Source: Halanaerobiales bacterium (GTDB taxonomy: Bacteria > Bacillota > Halanaerobiia > Halanaerobiales > DTU029). From it: DNA of 64,000 nucleotides. The notes beneath the pieces are model-generated. The model was not told where the DNA came from. It did not search any database and saw only the letters and a program-made list of their open reading frames with translations. The stretch covers positions 53,533 through 117,532 of the forward strand of contig JARRCS010000006.1 in assembly GCA_029981855.1 (NCBI GenBank). The letters are read 5' to 3'. Every line of letters begins with the position of its first letter. The stretch's first letter is position 1. The translations under genes were made by a program, and so were the position numbers. Shown here in pieces: positions 46,596 to 55,672 of this stretch.

Positions 46596-47870
46596 TTAAA
46601 TTAGATACCGCAAATAAACATATATTGTAGCAATGATAATTGACATAATCATAATGGGAAATCCCACCTTAAGATAAGACCTGAAATCAATAGTGTAATG
46701 ATTCTTCTCGGCTATTCCTGCTACCACTAAATTTGCCGAGGCACCGACCAGTGAACCATTTCCTCCCAGACAGGCCCCTAAAGAAAGGGCCCACCATAAA
46801 GGCTGAATATTTAAACCGGGGCCGCCTGCCTGACCGATAGCATGAATTAAAGGTATCATCGTTGCTACAAAGGGAATATTATCAATGATAGTTGAGGCCA
46901 GGGCGGATACCCAGAGTAAAAACAGGGTCGTTAAAATAAAATGACCTTTAGTAATATTCAAGGTGCTCCTGGCTAACCAGTCGATTATCCCGACCTTCTC
47001 CAAGCCACCTACAAGAACAAAAAGGCCAGCAAAAAAGAAGATTGTCGGCCATTCTATCTCCCTGAACACATGCTCGGGACGGATATCACTAATTAATAAC
47101 AATAAAGCCGCCCCAGCCAGGGCAACACTGGCTGTCTCAATCCCGATTAAATCATGAAACATAAAAGCAAGCATAACCAGACTTAAAACAAATAGGGACT
47201 GGTACATCAATTTTCTATCCTTAATCGCCTTACCTTCATCAAACCTCCGGATCTTCACCCTGGTCCTTTTACTCACTTCCAGCTCCTTCTTATACATCTT
47301 TAACATTAAAAGTACTACAAGAGCACTAATTAATAGAACTACAGGACTTAGGTTAGTTATAAAACTTATAAAACTGAGATCAGCACTGCTGCCGATCATA
47401 ATATTTGGGGGATCACCGATCAGGGTGGCAGTACCACCAATATTCGCCATTAAAATCTCTATCATTAAAAATGGAATCGGATTAATATCCATGGTCTCAC
47501 TAATTACCATAGTTACCGGGGCTATCAGCAAAACCGTTGTCACATTATCTAACAGGGCAGAGGCAATAGCTGTTATCAAACCAAAGCCAATCATAATTTT
47601 TTTAGGCTCTCCCCCCGCCCATTTAGCAGCCTTAATTGCAATATACTGGAATAGCCCTGTCTCTCTTGTAATCCCAACAATTAACATCATGCCAATTAAT
47701 AAACCAATGGTATTAAAATCGATAAATTCAAAGGCTTCTTCCTGGGAGATAATCTTTAAAACTACTAAGAGAATCCCTCCGCTAAAGGCTGCCGTTGCCT
47801 TAGTTATCTTTTCTAAAACTATCAGGCAGTAAGTGAAAATAAATACAATTGCTACAACCCATACTTCCAT
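46596..47870 (-). CDS. ArsB/NhaD-type ion transporter
   Basis: 424 residues, about 11 membrane helices, of the ion-transporter superfamily. Motifs: LLDNVTTVLLIAPVTM and a second repeat STIIDNIPFVATMIPLI, and GGTATLIGDPPNIMIGSSA with its repeat GGNGSLVGASANLVVAG. These match NhaD-like Na+/H+ antiporters and ArsB/P-protein families equally by eye. Alone under its own promoter. The antiporter neighbourhood favours sodium. Confidence 0.82.
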   Translation of the reverse strand: MEVWVVAIVFIFTYCLIVLEKITKATAAFSGGILLVVLKIISQEEAFEFIDFNTIGLLIGMMLIVGITRETGLFQYIAIKAAKWAGGEPKKIMIGFGLITAIASALLDNVTTVLLIAPVTMVISETMDINPIPFLMIEILMANIGGTATLIGDPPNIMIGSSADLSFISFITNLSPVVLLISALVVLLMLKMYKKELEVSKRTRVKIRRFDEGKAIKDRKLMYQSLFVLSLVMLAFMFHDLIGIETASVALAGAALLLLISDIRPEHVFREIEWPTIFFFAGLFVLVGGLEKVGIIDWLARSTLNITKGHFILTTLFLLWVSALASTIIDNIPFVATMIPLIHAIGQAGGPGLNIQPLWWALSLGACLGGNGSLVGASANLVVAGIAEKNHYTIDFRSYLKVGFPIMIMSIIIATIYVYLRYLI

Positions 47871-47911
47871 GATGTCATCTCCTTATAAAAGTTATATCCT
47901 TATGAAAAATA

Positions 47912-47940
47912 ATTTTATCACAAAACATTCTTTTTATCAA
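47912..47940 (-). promoter_or_regulatory. Promoter of the ArsB/NhaD-type transporter gene
   Basis: Minus strand TTGATA (47935-47940), 17-base spacer, TAAAAT (47912-47917), each one base from consensus, about 40 bases before the start codon. No known Na+ or Li+ riboswitch is recognised in the short leader. Confidence 0.55.
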
Positions 47941-48077
47941 AGAGGATTTTTTACATTTTATCTAGAATATTATTTAATGTAGGAAATTATACACAGGATT
48001 TGATTTCATGAATATTTTCCGACATCTGAATCGCAATTTAATTTTCCCCGAAATTTAGGGTGAAGGGAGTGTTTCCC

Positions 48078-48392
48078 ATGAATGAGAAGGCAAATAGCTT
48101 TATTGATTTTATCGGAATGAAAAAGGATTTAAATAATCATACTGAAGAGATTGTAATTAAAACTATGAAGGCCCTGCTACAGGAGCCTGAATATAATAAT
48201 ATCTGCACCTGCCATCAATGTCTGTTAGATATCGCTGCTTATGCTTTAAACCGCTTACCAGCAAAATATATTGCCGACCGTAAGGATGACCTAGGGACAA
48301 AGATAGCTAAATTTGAAAATGAAGTTAATATTGATGCTGTCTCGGTAGTTAAAAAGGCTATTGAAGTAGTCTCCAACAACCCCCAGCATTAA
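48078..48392 (+). CDS. ComFB-family protein (possible cyclic dinucleotide receptor)
   Basis: 104 residues from the ATG at 48078, eight bases after GAAGGGAG. Family pattern: NHTEEIVIKTMKALLQ, then CTCHQCLLDIAAYALNRLPA with conserved cysteines and YALN-LPxxY motif. ComFB proteins were named after the Bacillus competence operon; members in cyanobacteria and Bacillus bind c-di-GMP or c-di-AMP. Alone on the plus strand, convergent with recR. Confidence 0.82.
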   Translation: MNEKANSFIDFIGMKKDLNNHTEEIVIKTMKALLQEPEYNNICTCHQCLLDIAAYALNRLPAKYIADRKDDLGTKIAKFENEVNIDAVSVVKKAIEVVSNNPQH

Positions 48393-48420
48393 AAAAAGCC
48401 AGTAGACTGCTCCACTGACT
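48391..48420 (-). terminator. Terminator downstream of recR
   Basis: Minus strand AGTCAGT, 10-base loop, ACTGGCT followed by TTTTTTT. Lies between the convergent recR and comFB genes, about 45 bases after the recR stop, and may also stop comFB transcripts weakly. Confidence 0.65.
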
Positions 48421-48463
48421 TAAGGATAGATCCTACTCATTTTAGAATTAAATTTTTACATCC

Positions 48464-49060
48464 CTATATCTCTCGTCTTCCCTCCAGGGCTTTGGACAAT
48501 GTGACCTCATCGGCATATTCCAGATCACCACCAACTGGCAGGCCGTGGGCAATCCGGGTAACCTTGACCCCCAGGGGTTTTAGTAATTTAGCCAGGTACA
48601 TGGCGGTCACATCCCCTTCAGCATTGGGGTCGGTAGCTACGATGACCTCTTCAACCCCTTCCTTGATCCGCGGTATCAGGTTTTTAATCTTGATATCCTC
48701 CGGGCCAATCCCATCCATGGGAGAAATAGAACCATGCAGGACATGGTAGAGGCCGTGAAACTCCCCTGTCTTCTCCATGGCTATCACATCCTTCGGGCTC
48801 TCAACAACACAGATAATACTTCGGTCACGGTCCTGAGACGCACAGAAATCACAGGGGTCTGTTTCGGTCAGGTTATTACAGACAGAACAGTACCTGATCT
48901 TCTCTTTGGCTTCAATCAATGCCTGGGATAATTCATTAACCTCCCCGTAACTCAAACCCAGTATATAAAAAGCAAGCCGTTGAGCCGTTTTGGGCCCGAT
49001 TCCCGGCAGCTTACTTAATTCGCCAATTAACTTCCCCATGGGCTGGGGGTAATACCGCAT
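48464..49060 (-). CDS. recR: Recombination protein RecR
   Basis: 198 residues: helix-hairpin-helix [17 protein letters not shown], zinc finger [16 protein letters not shown] and Toprim domain with [17 protein letters not shown] and [14 protein letters not shown]. Loads RecF/RecO-type repair complexes. Follows ybaB with overlapping stop/start (one base) as in the dnaX-ybaB-recR operon of most bacteria. Confidence 0.96.
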   Translation of the reverse strand: MRYYPQPMGKLIGELSKLPGIGPKTAQRLAFYILGLSYGEVNELSQALIEAKEKIRYCSVCNNLTETDPCDFCASQDRDRSIICVVESPKDVIAMEKTGEFHGLYHVLHGSISPMDGIGPEDIKIKNLIPRIKEGVEEVIVATDPNAEGDVTAMYLAKLLKPLGVKVTRIAHGLPVGGDLEYADEVTLSKALEGRREI

Positions 49061-49368
49061 CAGAACATCCCCGGGATGTTCATCCCACCGGTAAGTTTTG
49101 CCATCTCTTCGTTAACCATATCCGCAACCTTGCGCATTCCCTCATTGACTGCAGCCAGGATCAGATCCTCGAGCATCTCTACATCCTCCGGATCAACGGC
49201 ATCCGGGTCGATTTTAATATCCAGCAGCTCCTGTTTCCCATTAACAACAACCTTAACAACTCCACCACCGGCAGAAGCCTCCACCGTCTTAGCTTCCAGT
49301 TCTTTCTGCATCTTAGCCATTTTTGCCTGCATCTGCTGGGCCTGCTTCATCAGTTTATTCATATTCAT
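49060..49368 (-). CDS. YbaB/EbfC nucleoid-associated protein
   Basis: 102 residues with the family N-terminus [20 protein letters not shown] and the core [20 protein letters not shown]. Dimeric DNA-binding protein of unknown precise role. Between dnaX and recR. A methionine-rich helix and terminal GGMNIPGMF are usual. Confidence 0.94.
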   Translation of the reverse strand: MNMNKLMKQAQQMQAKMAKMQKELEAKTVEASAGGGVVKVVVNGKQELLDIKIDPDAVDPEDVEMLEDLILAAVNEGMRKVADMVNEEMAKLTGGMNIPGMF

Positions 49369-49461
49369 TGAAAATAACCCTCCTTAATTAATGCCTAGCA
49401 AACTATGTTATGTGGCTATCATAGTTTCCGGCATCAAGATATTTTCCTTATATCTTTAATT

Positions 49462-51159
49462 TTAATCCTTTAATACATTATAGTTAACCTTTATTAGCTC
49501 CCCATCGAAGAGTTTTACAACCCTGTCAACAAGATTATCCTCCGCCTTTATTTCCTCTTTTTTTTTAACAACCTCCTTTTTAGGTCCGGCAATTTCAAAT
49601 TTTAACCGGCAGGGCTGGCCGAGCACCCTGCTGATAGCCTTCTTGATTAGAGTTTCCTCTCTCTCGGCCCCCTTCTTATGGAAACCCTTATCCTCGGGAA
49701 AATGAATATATATGGTATCATCATCTACCTTGAGCGGTTGTCCCTCTAATAAATAGGCCTGGACACTGATATTATTTTCCTTAACCTCTTTTAAAATAGC
49801 CGGCCAGGCCTTTCTCACCTGGTCCAATGTTATGGTAAAAGTGTCATCTTTTGTCGCAGCCAGTTCGGAAACCGGCTCACTTATTTTGGTTCCTCTTTTG
49901 TCTTTTTCCACTTGCTCAGTTCTAATTTTTCTATCGGTCTTTTTATCTAGCTCATCGTTTATTTCACTTTTACTAGCTCTATTAACTTTATCTTCCTTCC
50001 TACCTTCCATTCCTTTCAATCTGTTTTCCAGCTCGGCCACCCTGGTCCTGAGGCCTTCCAGTGTACTATCGACCTCAGGGGAAACCATTTTCACTACCCC
50101 GATCTCTATTACTAAACGGGGCTGGTCCGTATAGCTTAAGTCCCTCTCCATTCCGGTCAAGATCTCAATTATCCTGATCAATCTGCTTGAATCTACAGAT
50201 TGACTTACCTGCTCTAACCTATGCAGTGTTTCTTCCGTAAAGTCAAAAATGGGAGAGGAGATGCCACATTCCTTGATTAATAAGAGCTGACGGGCATGCT
50301 CGATTAAATCGCTGACAAAGATGGAAACCCCGTAACCCCGGTTAATGAGCTGGTTTACCAGCTCTAAAGCCTCTGCCGAATTACGGTTAATTATATGATT
50401 AAAGAACTGGTTCAATACCTCTTCATCTACCTTGCCAAGCATCTGCTGGATATCTGCAACCGTCAGGTTCGCATTTGTATAGGAGATGGCCTGGTCCAGC
50501 AGGCTGATGGCATCCCGCAGACCGCCTTTGGAGCTTCTAGCAATAATCTGCAGGGCCTCCCCTTCATATGTTATACCTTCCTCCTGACAGATATATTCCA
50601 GCCTTGCCCGGATATCATTAAGGGATAATAAGGAGAAATCAAAGCGCTGACAGCGGGAGAGGATGGTATCGATTACCTTGTGGGGCTCAGTAGTGGCCAG
50701 GATAAAGACTACATTCTCCGGCGGCTCCTCCAGGGTTTTCAGCAGGGCATTAAAAGCCCCCTTGGTTAACATATGTACCTCATCGATAATATATACCTTA
50801 TAGCTTCCCTCACTGGGATAGAACTTCACCTTCTCCCTCAAAACTCTAATCTCATCTATTCCGCGGTTTGAGGCAGCATCTATCTCGATAACATCGATCG
50901 ATTGTCCGGACTGAATCTTTTTACAGGTATCACATTCACCGCAGGGCTCGGCAGTCGGTCCGTGAACGCAGTTTAAGGCCCGGGCAAATACCTTAGCCGT
51001 AGAGGTCTTACCGGTTCCCCTGGGGCCGGCAAAGAGATAGGCATGGGCTATCCGCTTATTTCTCAAGGCATTTTTTAGGGTTCGGACAACGTGTTCCTGG
51101 CCGACCAGATCCTCAAAATTCCGGGGCCGGTATTTGCGGTATAGTGAGAGAAAAGTCAT
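49462..51159 (-). CDS. dnaX: DNA polymerase III subunits gamma and tau
   Basis: 565 residues. AAA+ clamp-loader ATPase: P-loop GPRGTGKTSTAKVFARALNC, zinc module CGECDTC, DEVHMLTKGAFNALLKTLEE and SRC in ILSRCQRFDF. Domain III and a charged linker (about residues 365-425) follow, then a short C-terminal tau-like domain. No clear programmed-frameshift A-run was verified. Upstream lies the SRP RNA gene, the same arrangement as in Bacillus. Confidence 0.95.
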   Translation of the reverse strand: MTFLSLYRKYRPRNFEDLVGQEHVVRTLKNALRNKRIAHAYLFAGPRGTGKTSTAKVFARALNCVHGPTAEPCGECDTCKKIQSGQSIDVIEIDAASNRGIDEIRVLREKVKFYPSEGSYKVYIIDEVHMLTKGAFNALLKTLEEPPENVVFILATTEPHKVIDTILSRCQRFDFSLLSLNDIRARLEYICQEEGITYEGEALQIIARSSKGGLRDAISLLDQAISYTNANLTVADIQQMLGKVDEEVLNQFFNHIINRNSAEALELVNQLINRGYGVSIFVSDLIEHARQLLLIKECGISSPIFDFTEETLHRLEQVSQSVDSSRLIRIIEILTGMERDLSYTDQPRLVIEIGVVKMVSPEVDSTLEGLRTRVAELENRLKGMEGRKEDKVNRASKSEINDELDKKTDRKIRTEQVEKDKRGTKISEPVSELAATKDDTFTITLDQVRKAWPAILKEVKENNISVQAYLLEGQPLKVDDDTIYIHFPEDKGFHKKGAEREETLIKKAISRVLGQPCRLKFEIAGPKKEVVKKKEEIKAEDNLVDRVVKLFDGELIKVNYNVLKD

Positions 51160-51253
51160 AAACAGTCACCCTTCTAGAGGTTCAAAACAATGTGGTTCAT
51201 ATTAAAATATTCTGGATAGGTGGTTGTTTTCCTGCCTCTAACTGCAAATAAAA

Positions 51254-51532
51254 CAAAAAAATCGGCCGTACACCTACCTCGAATTCACCCCCCCAGGCGT
51301 TACCCTGACAGTTAGCTCGGACCAGGCACCCTTACGGCACATGAAGACATTTACTTACCGCTGCTTCCTCCCGGACCTGACGGGGTTCATAAAGCTCCAT
51401 TGCGTAAGACCCAATCGTCAACACCACTTATCAGGGGCAGACCCCACAAGGGTAAACCCTCAGCACGGCATCGATCCTGCTATAGCGGGTTGCAGGTTAC
51501 AGGGTACCGCTACCCCCCCATCTAGTACGGCC
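51254..51532 (-). ncRNA. ffs: Signal recognition particle RNA (large bacterial type) with its terminator
   Basis: The minus strand from 51532 to 51264 begins GGCCGTAC and ends GTACGGCC, which pair as the closing helix. About 269 nt matches the Bacillus scRNA with Alu and S domains. The S-domain hallmark is GTCAGGTCCGGGAGGAAGCA followed by GCGGTAAG, with the 5' arm GGGGTCTGCCCC nearby. The closing helix is directly followed by ATTTTTTT (51254-51262), an intrinsic terminator. Located upstream of dnaX as in Bacillus. The upstream TATAAA box has no good -35. Confidence 0.93.
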
Positions 51533-51678
51533 AAAACTTTATTTATAATGCCGGGTTAAACCATATTACTCTTAAAGTAGATCATGTTACTCTTAAGATA
51601 ATTTCCCGGCAGTAGTTTTCACTAATTGGAGTTTTTCATTAATTAATCTACGGCCAATCGGTCATTTTCTTCAAATAA

Positions 51679-51774
<96 letters not shown>

Positions 51775-51779
51775 ACGTT

Positions 51780-51823
51780 GGAAGTTAGAAGTTAGAAGTT
51801 GGAGGTTAGACATTAGAAGTTGA
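51780..51823 (+). repeat. Short GAAGTTA tandem repeat between tRNA-Ser genes
   Basis: Degenerate array of GAAGTTA units (GAAGTTAGAAGTTAGAAGTT, then GGAGGTTAGACATTAGAAGT). About six units, not coding, in the 80-base gap between the two serine tRNA genes. Confidence 0.6.
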
Positions 51824-51856
51824 AAAAATTCAATTAAAAAATACCTTTAAACTTAA

Positions 51857-51950
51857 TGGCGGAAGGGGAGGGATTTGAACCCTCGAGACACGGTTAAATG
51901 TCTACTCGATTTCGAGTCGAGCGGTTTCAGCCAGACTCACCCACCCTTCC
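51857..51950 (-). tRNA. tRNA-Ser(CGA)
   Basis: 94 nt with encoded CCA. Acceptor GGAAGGG/CCCTTCC, anticodon stem CTCGA/TCGAG, loop CTCGAAA giving anticodon CGA for UCG, class II variable arm and T-arm GAGGGTTCAAATCCCTC. Confidence 0.94.
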
Positions 51951-51988
51951 AGCATGAGTTTTTCTCAAGCTAACGGGTTTTTCTTAAG

Positions 51989-52480
51989 TTACTTATTAGT
52001 TTTTCTTAACTTACTAAAAAAGGACTTCATCAGATCCCGGCATTCTTCAGCCAGAACCCCTCCTTTAACCTCAGCAACCTGATGGTTAAATCTTTCATCC
52101 TCTACTAAATTATAAAGACTACCTGTCGCCCCTGCCTTGGGATCATCAGCACCGTAAATCAACCTCTCTATCCGGGCCTGAATAATAGCCCCGGCACACA
52201 TCGGACAGGGTTCTATAGTAACATATAGCTGGCATCCATCCAAACGCCAGCTCGACAGGTTTTTAGCAGCATCTCTTAAAGCAATAATCTCGGCATGAGC
52301 AGTAGGGTCATTATCCTTTTCCTTTAGGTTATAACCCTTACCCACTACCTCACCAGCACAGACAACTACAGCCCCAATAGGAACCTCTTCCAGAGCCAGG
52401 GCTTTTTTTGCTTCTACCAGTGCCAGTCTCATATAATCTTCGTCAGTTTTATTATCAGTTGTTTGTTTGTTCGTCTTCAT
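51989..52480 (-). CDS. tadA: tRNA-specific adenosine deaminase TadA
   Basis: 163 residues. Deaminates A34 of tRNA-Arg(ACG) to inosine. Zinc site: HAEIIALRDA (catalytic glutamate) and TIEPCPMCAGAII (PCxxC). N-terminus YMRLALVEAKKALALEEVPIGAVVV is typical of TadA. Its only essential substrate in bacteria, tRNA-Arg(ACG), is encoded 149 bases upstream on the same strand. Riboflavin or cytidine deaminase relatives lack this N-terminal stretch. Confidence 0.94.
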   Translation of the reverse strand: MKTNKQTTDNKTDEDYMRLALVEAKKALALEEVPIGAVVVCAGEVVGKGYNLKEKDNDPTAHAEIIALRDAAKNLSSWRLDGCQLYVTIEPCPMCAGAIIQARIERLIYGADDPKAGATGSLYNLVEDERFNHQVAEVKGGVLAEECRDLMKSFFSKLRKTNK

Positions 52481-52628
52481 ACTTAATAGCCCATAAACAT
52501 AGAGGCTTATCCTCCTGCATAGCCTGACCTATCAGTCCCTAAAATTAATTATCCAGCCATAGCTGCCTAATGCAAATTTCTTGATATCAAGCATATATAT
52601 TTAGGTATAGTTTGCTTGATCTCAAAAA

Positions 52629-52705
<77 letters not shown>

Positions 52706-52785
52706 ATATTCTACTTTATTAACCAGCAAATATTATATTAACATAAAGAAGAGAAAAAAGCAAATACTTTTTTCGCGGCTAAAAA

Positions 52786-52881
52786 CGGCCGGTTGATCAG
52801 AGAAAACTACAGCCGGAAATCATGAATTGAGACCAGTACATTTCTCAAGACCGGTATTAGAAATAATGACCGGACACCGGC
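52786..52881. other. Cluster of CCGG-based hairpins (possible structured RNA or element)
   Basis: Within 548 bases lacking a recognised gene (52706-53253). CCGGTATTA-GAAA-TAATGACCGG forms a stem with GAAA tetraloop and one bulge (52851-52873). TTGAGA/TCTCAA (about 52827-52848) forms another. GGCCGG (52787-52792) and CACCGGC or GCCGG copies could close it. Strand and function unknown. The rest of the gap is AT-rich. Confidence 0.3.
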
Positions 52882-53253
52882 AAATTTCTAGATTAAATTT
52901 TACTATGAAGCAGTAAATTTGTCAAGATGCAATAATTGTACTTTTATGCCTTTTATACCTAAAAATTTATATCTCGTAGCACTCTATTAAAACTCTATTA
53001 CATTACTTTAAGACTATATTATTGCAGATAACATATTCTGTTTTTCTGTTTAAAAACCGTATTAACCTGTAAGCCTCTCCTGAGCACGCTATTTCACTAA
53101 TTAATAACCCCTTTTTCAGAGATATGTAATTTATGTCCTTTTATATTATACTGGCCCGGGAGTACTTCTGTCAATTAATTGAAAATCTATGGCATATAAG
53201 GTATAATATTTTTAATAGATGCTGGCCTACCTTTTAGCAAAGGAGTGACGTGA

Positions 53254-53502
53254 ATGAGCAGAAAAAAGGCCCGTTTTATCAAAATTAAAATAGCAGAAGA
53301 GGGTAAAAAAGGATTTAACCTTACTCTGCCTGTATTCCTTATATCTGTCCCTCTCTTCTTTATTCCCAGGAAAACTATGCAAAAATGGATAAAAAATGAA
53401 TTTGATTTAAAGGGCCTTATAAGATGTTTAATCAGGGAAGGTAGGGGAACTAGAATAAACATTAATGACCACGGTAACCAGGTCAAGATAGAGCTGAAAT
53501 AA
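53254..53502 (+). CDS. Small protein resembling SHOCT/DUF4097-associated C-terminal modules
   Basis: 82 residues, ATG six bases after AAAGGAGTG. Layout: basic start MSRKKARFIKIKIAEEGKKG, central FNLTLPVFLISVPLFFIPRK, then DLKGLIRCLIREGRGTRINI and a closing VKIELK. This matches, by memory, small Firmicute proteins with a beta-strand, a proline-containing amphipathic segment, DLxxL-helix and a final strand, found as the C-terminal part of YvlB-like proteins. Alone on the plus strand; its 3' end overlaps the end of a truncated HAD gene by 20 bases. Confidence 0.6.
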   Translation: MSRKKARFIKIKIAEEGKKGFNLTLPVFLISVPLFFIPRKTMQKWIKNEFDLKGLIRCLIREGRGTRININDHGNQVKIELK

Positions 53503-54130
53503 AAATATATTTCGTCAGCCTTTGAGCCAGGATTTTAACCGCCCTCCCCTTAGAAACCCCTGCCGGTCCGATCTCTAATGAGTTAGCCTCGGATTTTATA
53601 TACGAAACTTCGGCCAGTAAATCCTTATTCCCCTCAATAAATTTATCAATTCGAGCTGGTTCCTCCAGAACTACAATCATCTCCGGAGGATTACCCTCCA
53701 GAATTTCACCTATATTCCCGGTTATTTTCAAATCTATCTGATGCCTGTCAGCAAAGCTGATTGCCTCTTCAGAAGGTCCTGCCACATGAAGAACACTATC
53801 TATATAAACCTTGTAGTAGAGATTCATCTCCCTGCATCTAGCAATAATCTCTTTAGCCGCTGAAACGGGTATCCTTTTTTGAAAATATACCTTCCCACCC
53901 CGGGAATCCTTGATTAAACTGCCATTGGTAGTTATCAACGGGATATTAAAAGAAAATAACCCGGCATATCGCCAGGCCGATCTATAAACCCTGGCCGTGG
54001 CAAAGGCTATGATTATTTCCTTTTTATGGAGATAGTTTAAAAAATCGATAGTTACCCCTGTTATAGTTGAAGCATCTGTAAGCAGAGTTCCGTCCATATC
54101 TAAAACTACCAGTTTATATTTCTTTTGCAT
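53483..54130 (-). pseudogene. Cof-type HAD phosphatase, C-terminally truncated
   Basis: 215 residues. HAD motif I as VVLDMDGTLLTDASTI, motif II TTNGSL and the Cof-type cap (IIARCREMNLYYKVYIDSV). It reaches GPAGVSKGRAVKILAQRL (motif III lysine) and then reads TKYIFISALS and stops. The motif IV segment GDNxND that binds Mg2+ and about 50 residues are missing; typical length is about 265-275. The lost end lies where the 82-residue plus-strand ORF starts to overlap, suggesting a rearrangement. Likely inactive. Confidence 0.75.
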
Positions 54131-54194
54131 AGATCCCCCTCTAAAGATGAATTTTTACCTTTCATTAATAACTATTACATTTAGATAAATACAT

Positions 54195-55142
54195 TCAATT
54201 AATTCTATTCTCCGGCTCCCTGCCTTCCAGAACATCAATCAGATTTTGAGCTGCCTGAATCCCCATATTGGCAATAGCCTCTTCTGTGTATGCCCCGTTA
54301 TGTGAGGTCATTATAATGTTATCCAGTTCCTTTAAGGGAGAGTCCTCCGGTGGTTCCTTTTCATAGGCATCAAGTGCCGCCCCCTTTATTTTATTACTCT
54401 TTAAAGCCTCATAAAGAGCCCTTTCGTCAATAATCCCTCCACGGGAGGTATTAATTAAAAAGGCATCCTCCTTCATCATCTCCAGTTCTTTAGACCCTAT
54501 GAGACCCCTGGTGGCATCATTCAGTGGAGTATGAATTGTTATATAATCCGACTCTTTAAGAAGAGTCTCCAGACTAACATACTTGACACCATATTCACTG
54601 GCAAAATCCTCATCCTGATATACATCATACCCCAAAATATCCATCTCAAAACCCCTGGCCCGTTTAACAACCTGCCTGCCTATCTTACCTAGACCGATCA
54701 CCCCTAACTTCTTCCTCCAGACAGAGATTCCGATAATCTTCTTCCAGTTACCGGCTTTAGTCTCCCTGTCGGCTTCAGGAATTCGACGGGCCAATGCTAA
54801 CATCAATCCAAAAGCAAGGTCAGCCACTGCATCATTATTGGCGGCCGGTGTATTGGTAACGGCGATCCCCCGGGCTGTTGCCGTTTCTATGTCAATGTTA
54901 TCCACACCCACTCCATACTTTGATATAACCTTTAATTTACTGGCCTGGTTAATAATTTCACCATTCAGGTCATCAATACCAACAATAATGCCGTCAACGT
55001 CCTTGATAAGCACTGACATCTCCCTATTGTTAAGGGGTTTACCAGTCTCATTTTTTACAATATCATAACCCTTCTCCTCAAGCATCTCCAGGGGTCTTTT
55101 TGAGGTCAAGGCAAAAGAACGGGGAGTAATTAATACCTTCAT
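54195..55142 (-). CDS. D-2-hydroxyacid dehydrogenase (SerA/phosphoglycerate dehydrogenase-like)
   Basis: 315 residues. NAD site GVIGLGKIGRQVVKRARGF; catalytic arginine in LINTSRGGIIDE, glutamate in AALDAYEKEPP and histidine in MTSHNGAYTEEA. Length suits glyoxylate/hydroxypyruvate or D-lactate-type enzymes and lacks the ACT domain of full SerA. Located downstream of the AOR/ThiS-like operon, after a terminator. Possibly part of sugar-acid metabolism with the KDPG aldolase (inference). Confidence 0.85.
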   Translation of the reverse strand: MKVLITPRSFALTSKRPLEMLEEKGYDIVKNETGKPLNNREMSVLIKDVDGIIVGIDDLNGEIINQASKLKVISKYGVGVDNIDIETATARGIAVTNTPAANNDAVADLAFGLMLALARRIPEADRETKAGNWKKIIGISVWRKKLGVIGLGKIGRQVVKRARGFEMDILGYDVYQDEDFASEYGVKYVSLETLLKESDYITIHTPLNDATRGLIGSKELEMMKEDAFLINTSRGGIIDERALYEALKSNKIKGAALDAYEKEPPEDSPLKELDNIIMTSHNGAYTEEAIANMGIQAAQNLIDVLEGREPENRIN

Positions 55143-55218
55143 TATTTTACTCCTTTCATTGTGATTGAGTTTAAATATTTTTCCGTCTAATTATTACAGA
55201 AATAAAATAAAACCAGAG

Positions 55219-55251
55219 AAGTACAGACCCTTTATTAAAAGACCTGTACTT
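55219..55251 (-). terminator. Terminator after the AOR-ThiS-like operon
   Basis: Minus strand AAGTACAG, 17-base loop, CTGTACTT, then CTCTGGTTTTATTTTATTT. About 100 bases after the stop of the small gene. Confidence 0.6.
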
Positions 55252-55311
55252 TCCCAAAATAGAACAAATTGGTTTCGCCATAATCATTAATAATGTAAAT
55301 TTGTTGATGCC

Positions 55312-55338
55312 GGAATTTATGTTATCCACATAAATTCC
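55312..55338. other. Perfect 11-bp hairpin upstream of the terminator
   Basis: GGAATTTATGT, loop TATCC, ACATAAATTCC. No T-run follows on either strand, so it is not a terminator. A second pair AACAAATT (55263-55270)/AATTTGTT (55298-55305) lies next to it. Could be an mRNA 3' stabiliser or an operator. Confidence 0.35.
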
Positions 55339-55352
55339 TGGGCATTCAAAAA

Positions 55353-55616
55353 CTAACCTCCAGAAATCATAGGCATAAGTATCAGTCTGTCACCATCTTT
55401 AAGTAAGGTATTTTCTCTATCAAGCTGGGTCACTGACCTGTCGTTTACTAGAATAATCCCTTTGTTTAGTACATCTTCATACTTAATATTATATTTTCTT
55501 TTTAACTCCCTAAATACCTCCCTGACACTTATTTTATCTTTATCAAAAGAAAACTCTTCATAACGGGAGCCGGAGAGCTCTTCATATTCCAAAAAATACT
55601 TTACTGTAATTTTCAA
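55353..55616 (-). CDS. MoaD/ThiS-like ubiquitin-fold sulfur carrier
   Basis: 87 residues ending MPMISGG; the terminal GG is the thiocarboxylate attachment site of MoaD/ThiS proteins. Internal LLKDGDRLILMPMI and VNDRSVTQLDREN match the fold. 56 bases after the AOR gene on the same strand. A MoaD-like partner next to AOR suggests a role in tungstopterin assembly. Confidence 0.82.
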   Translation of the reverse strand: MKITVKYFLEYEELSGSRYEEFSFDKDKISVREVFRELKRKYNIKYEDVLNKGIILVNDRSVTQLDRENTLLKDGDRLILMPMISGG

Positions 55617-55672
55617 GATTCTTCACCTGATTCTTACGGTAATAATTATTCTTAAAGAGTAAACTAAATTAC

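Noticed and set aside
49832..50134. 100-codon plus-strand frame over dnaX
   Set aside because: Antisense to the charged linker of DnaX; serine/leucine-rich shadow.
53187..53486. 99-codon minus-strand frame opposite the 82-residue gene
   Set aside because: Slightly longer than the chosen gene but has no ribosome binding site and reads as a low-complexity shadow; the plus-strand frame has a strong RBS and a sensible protein.
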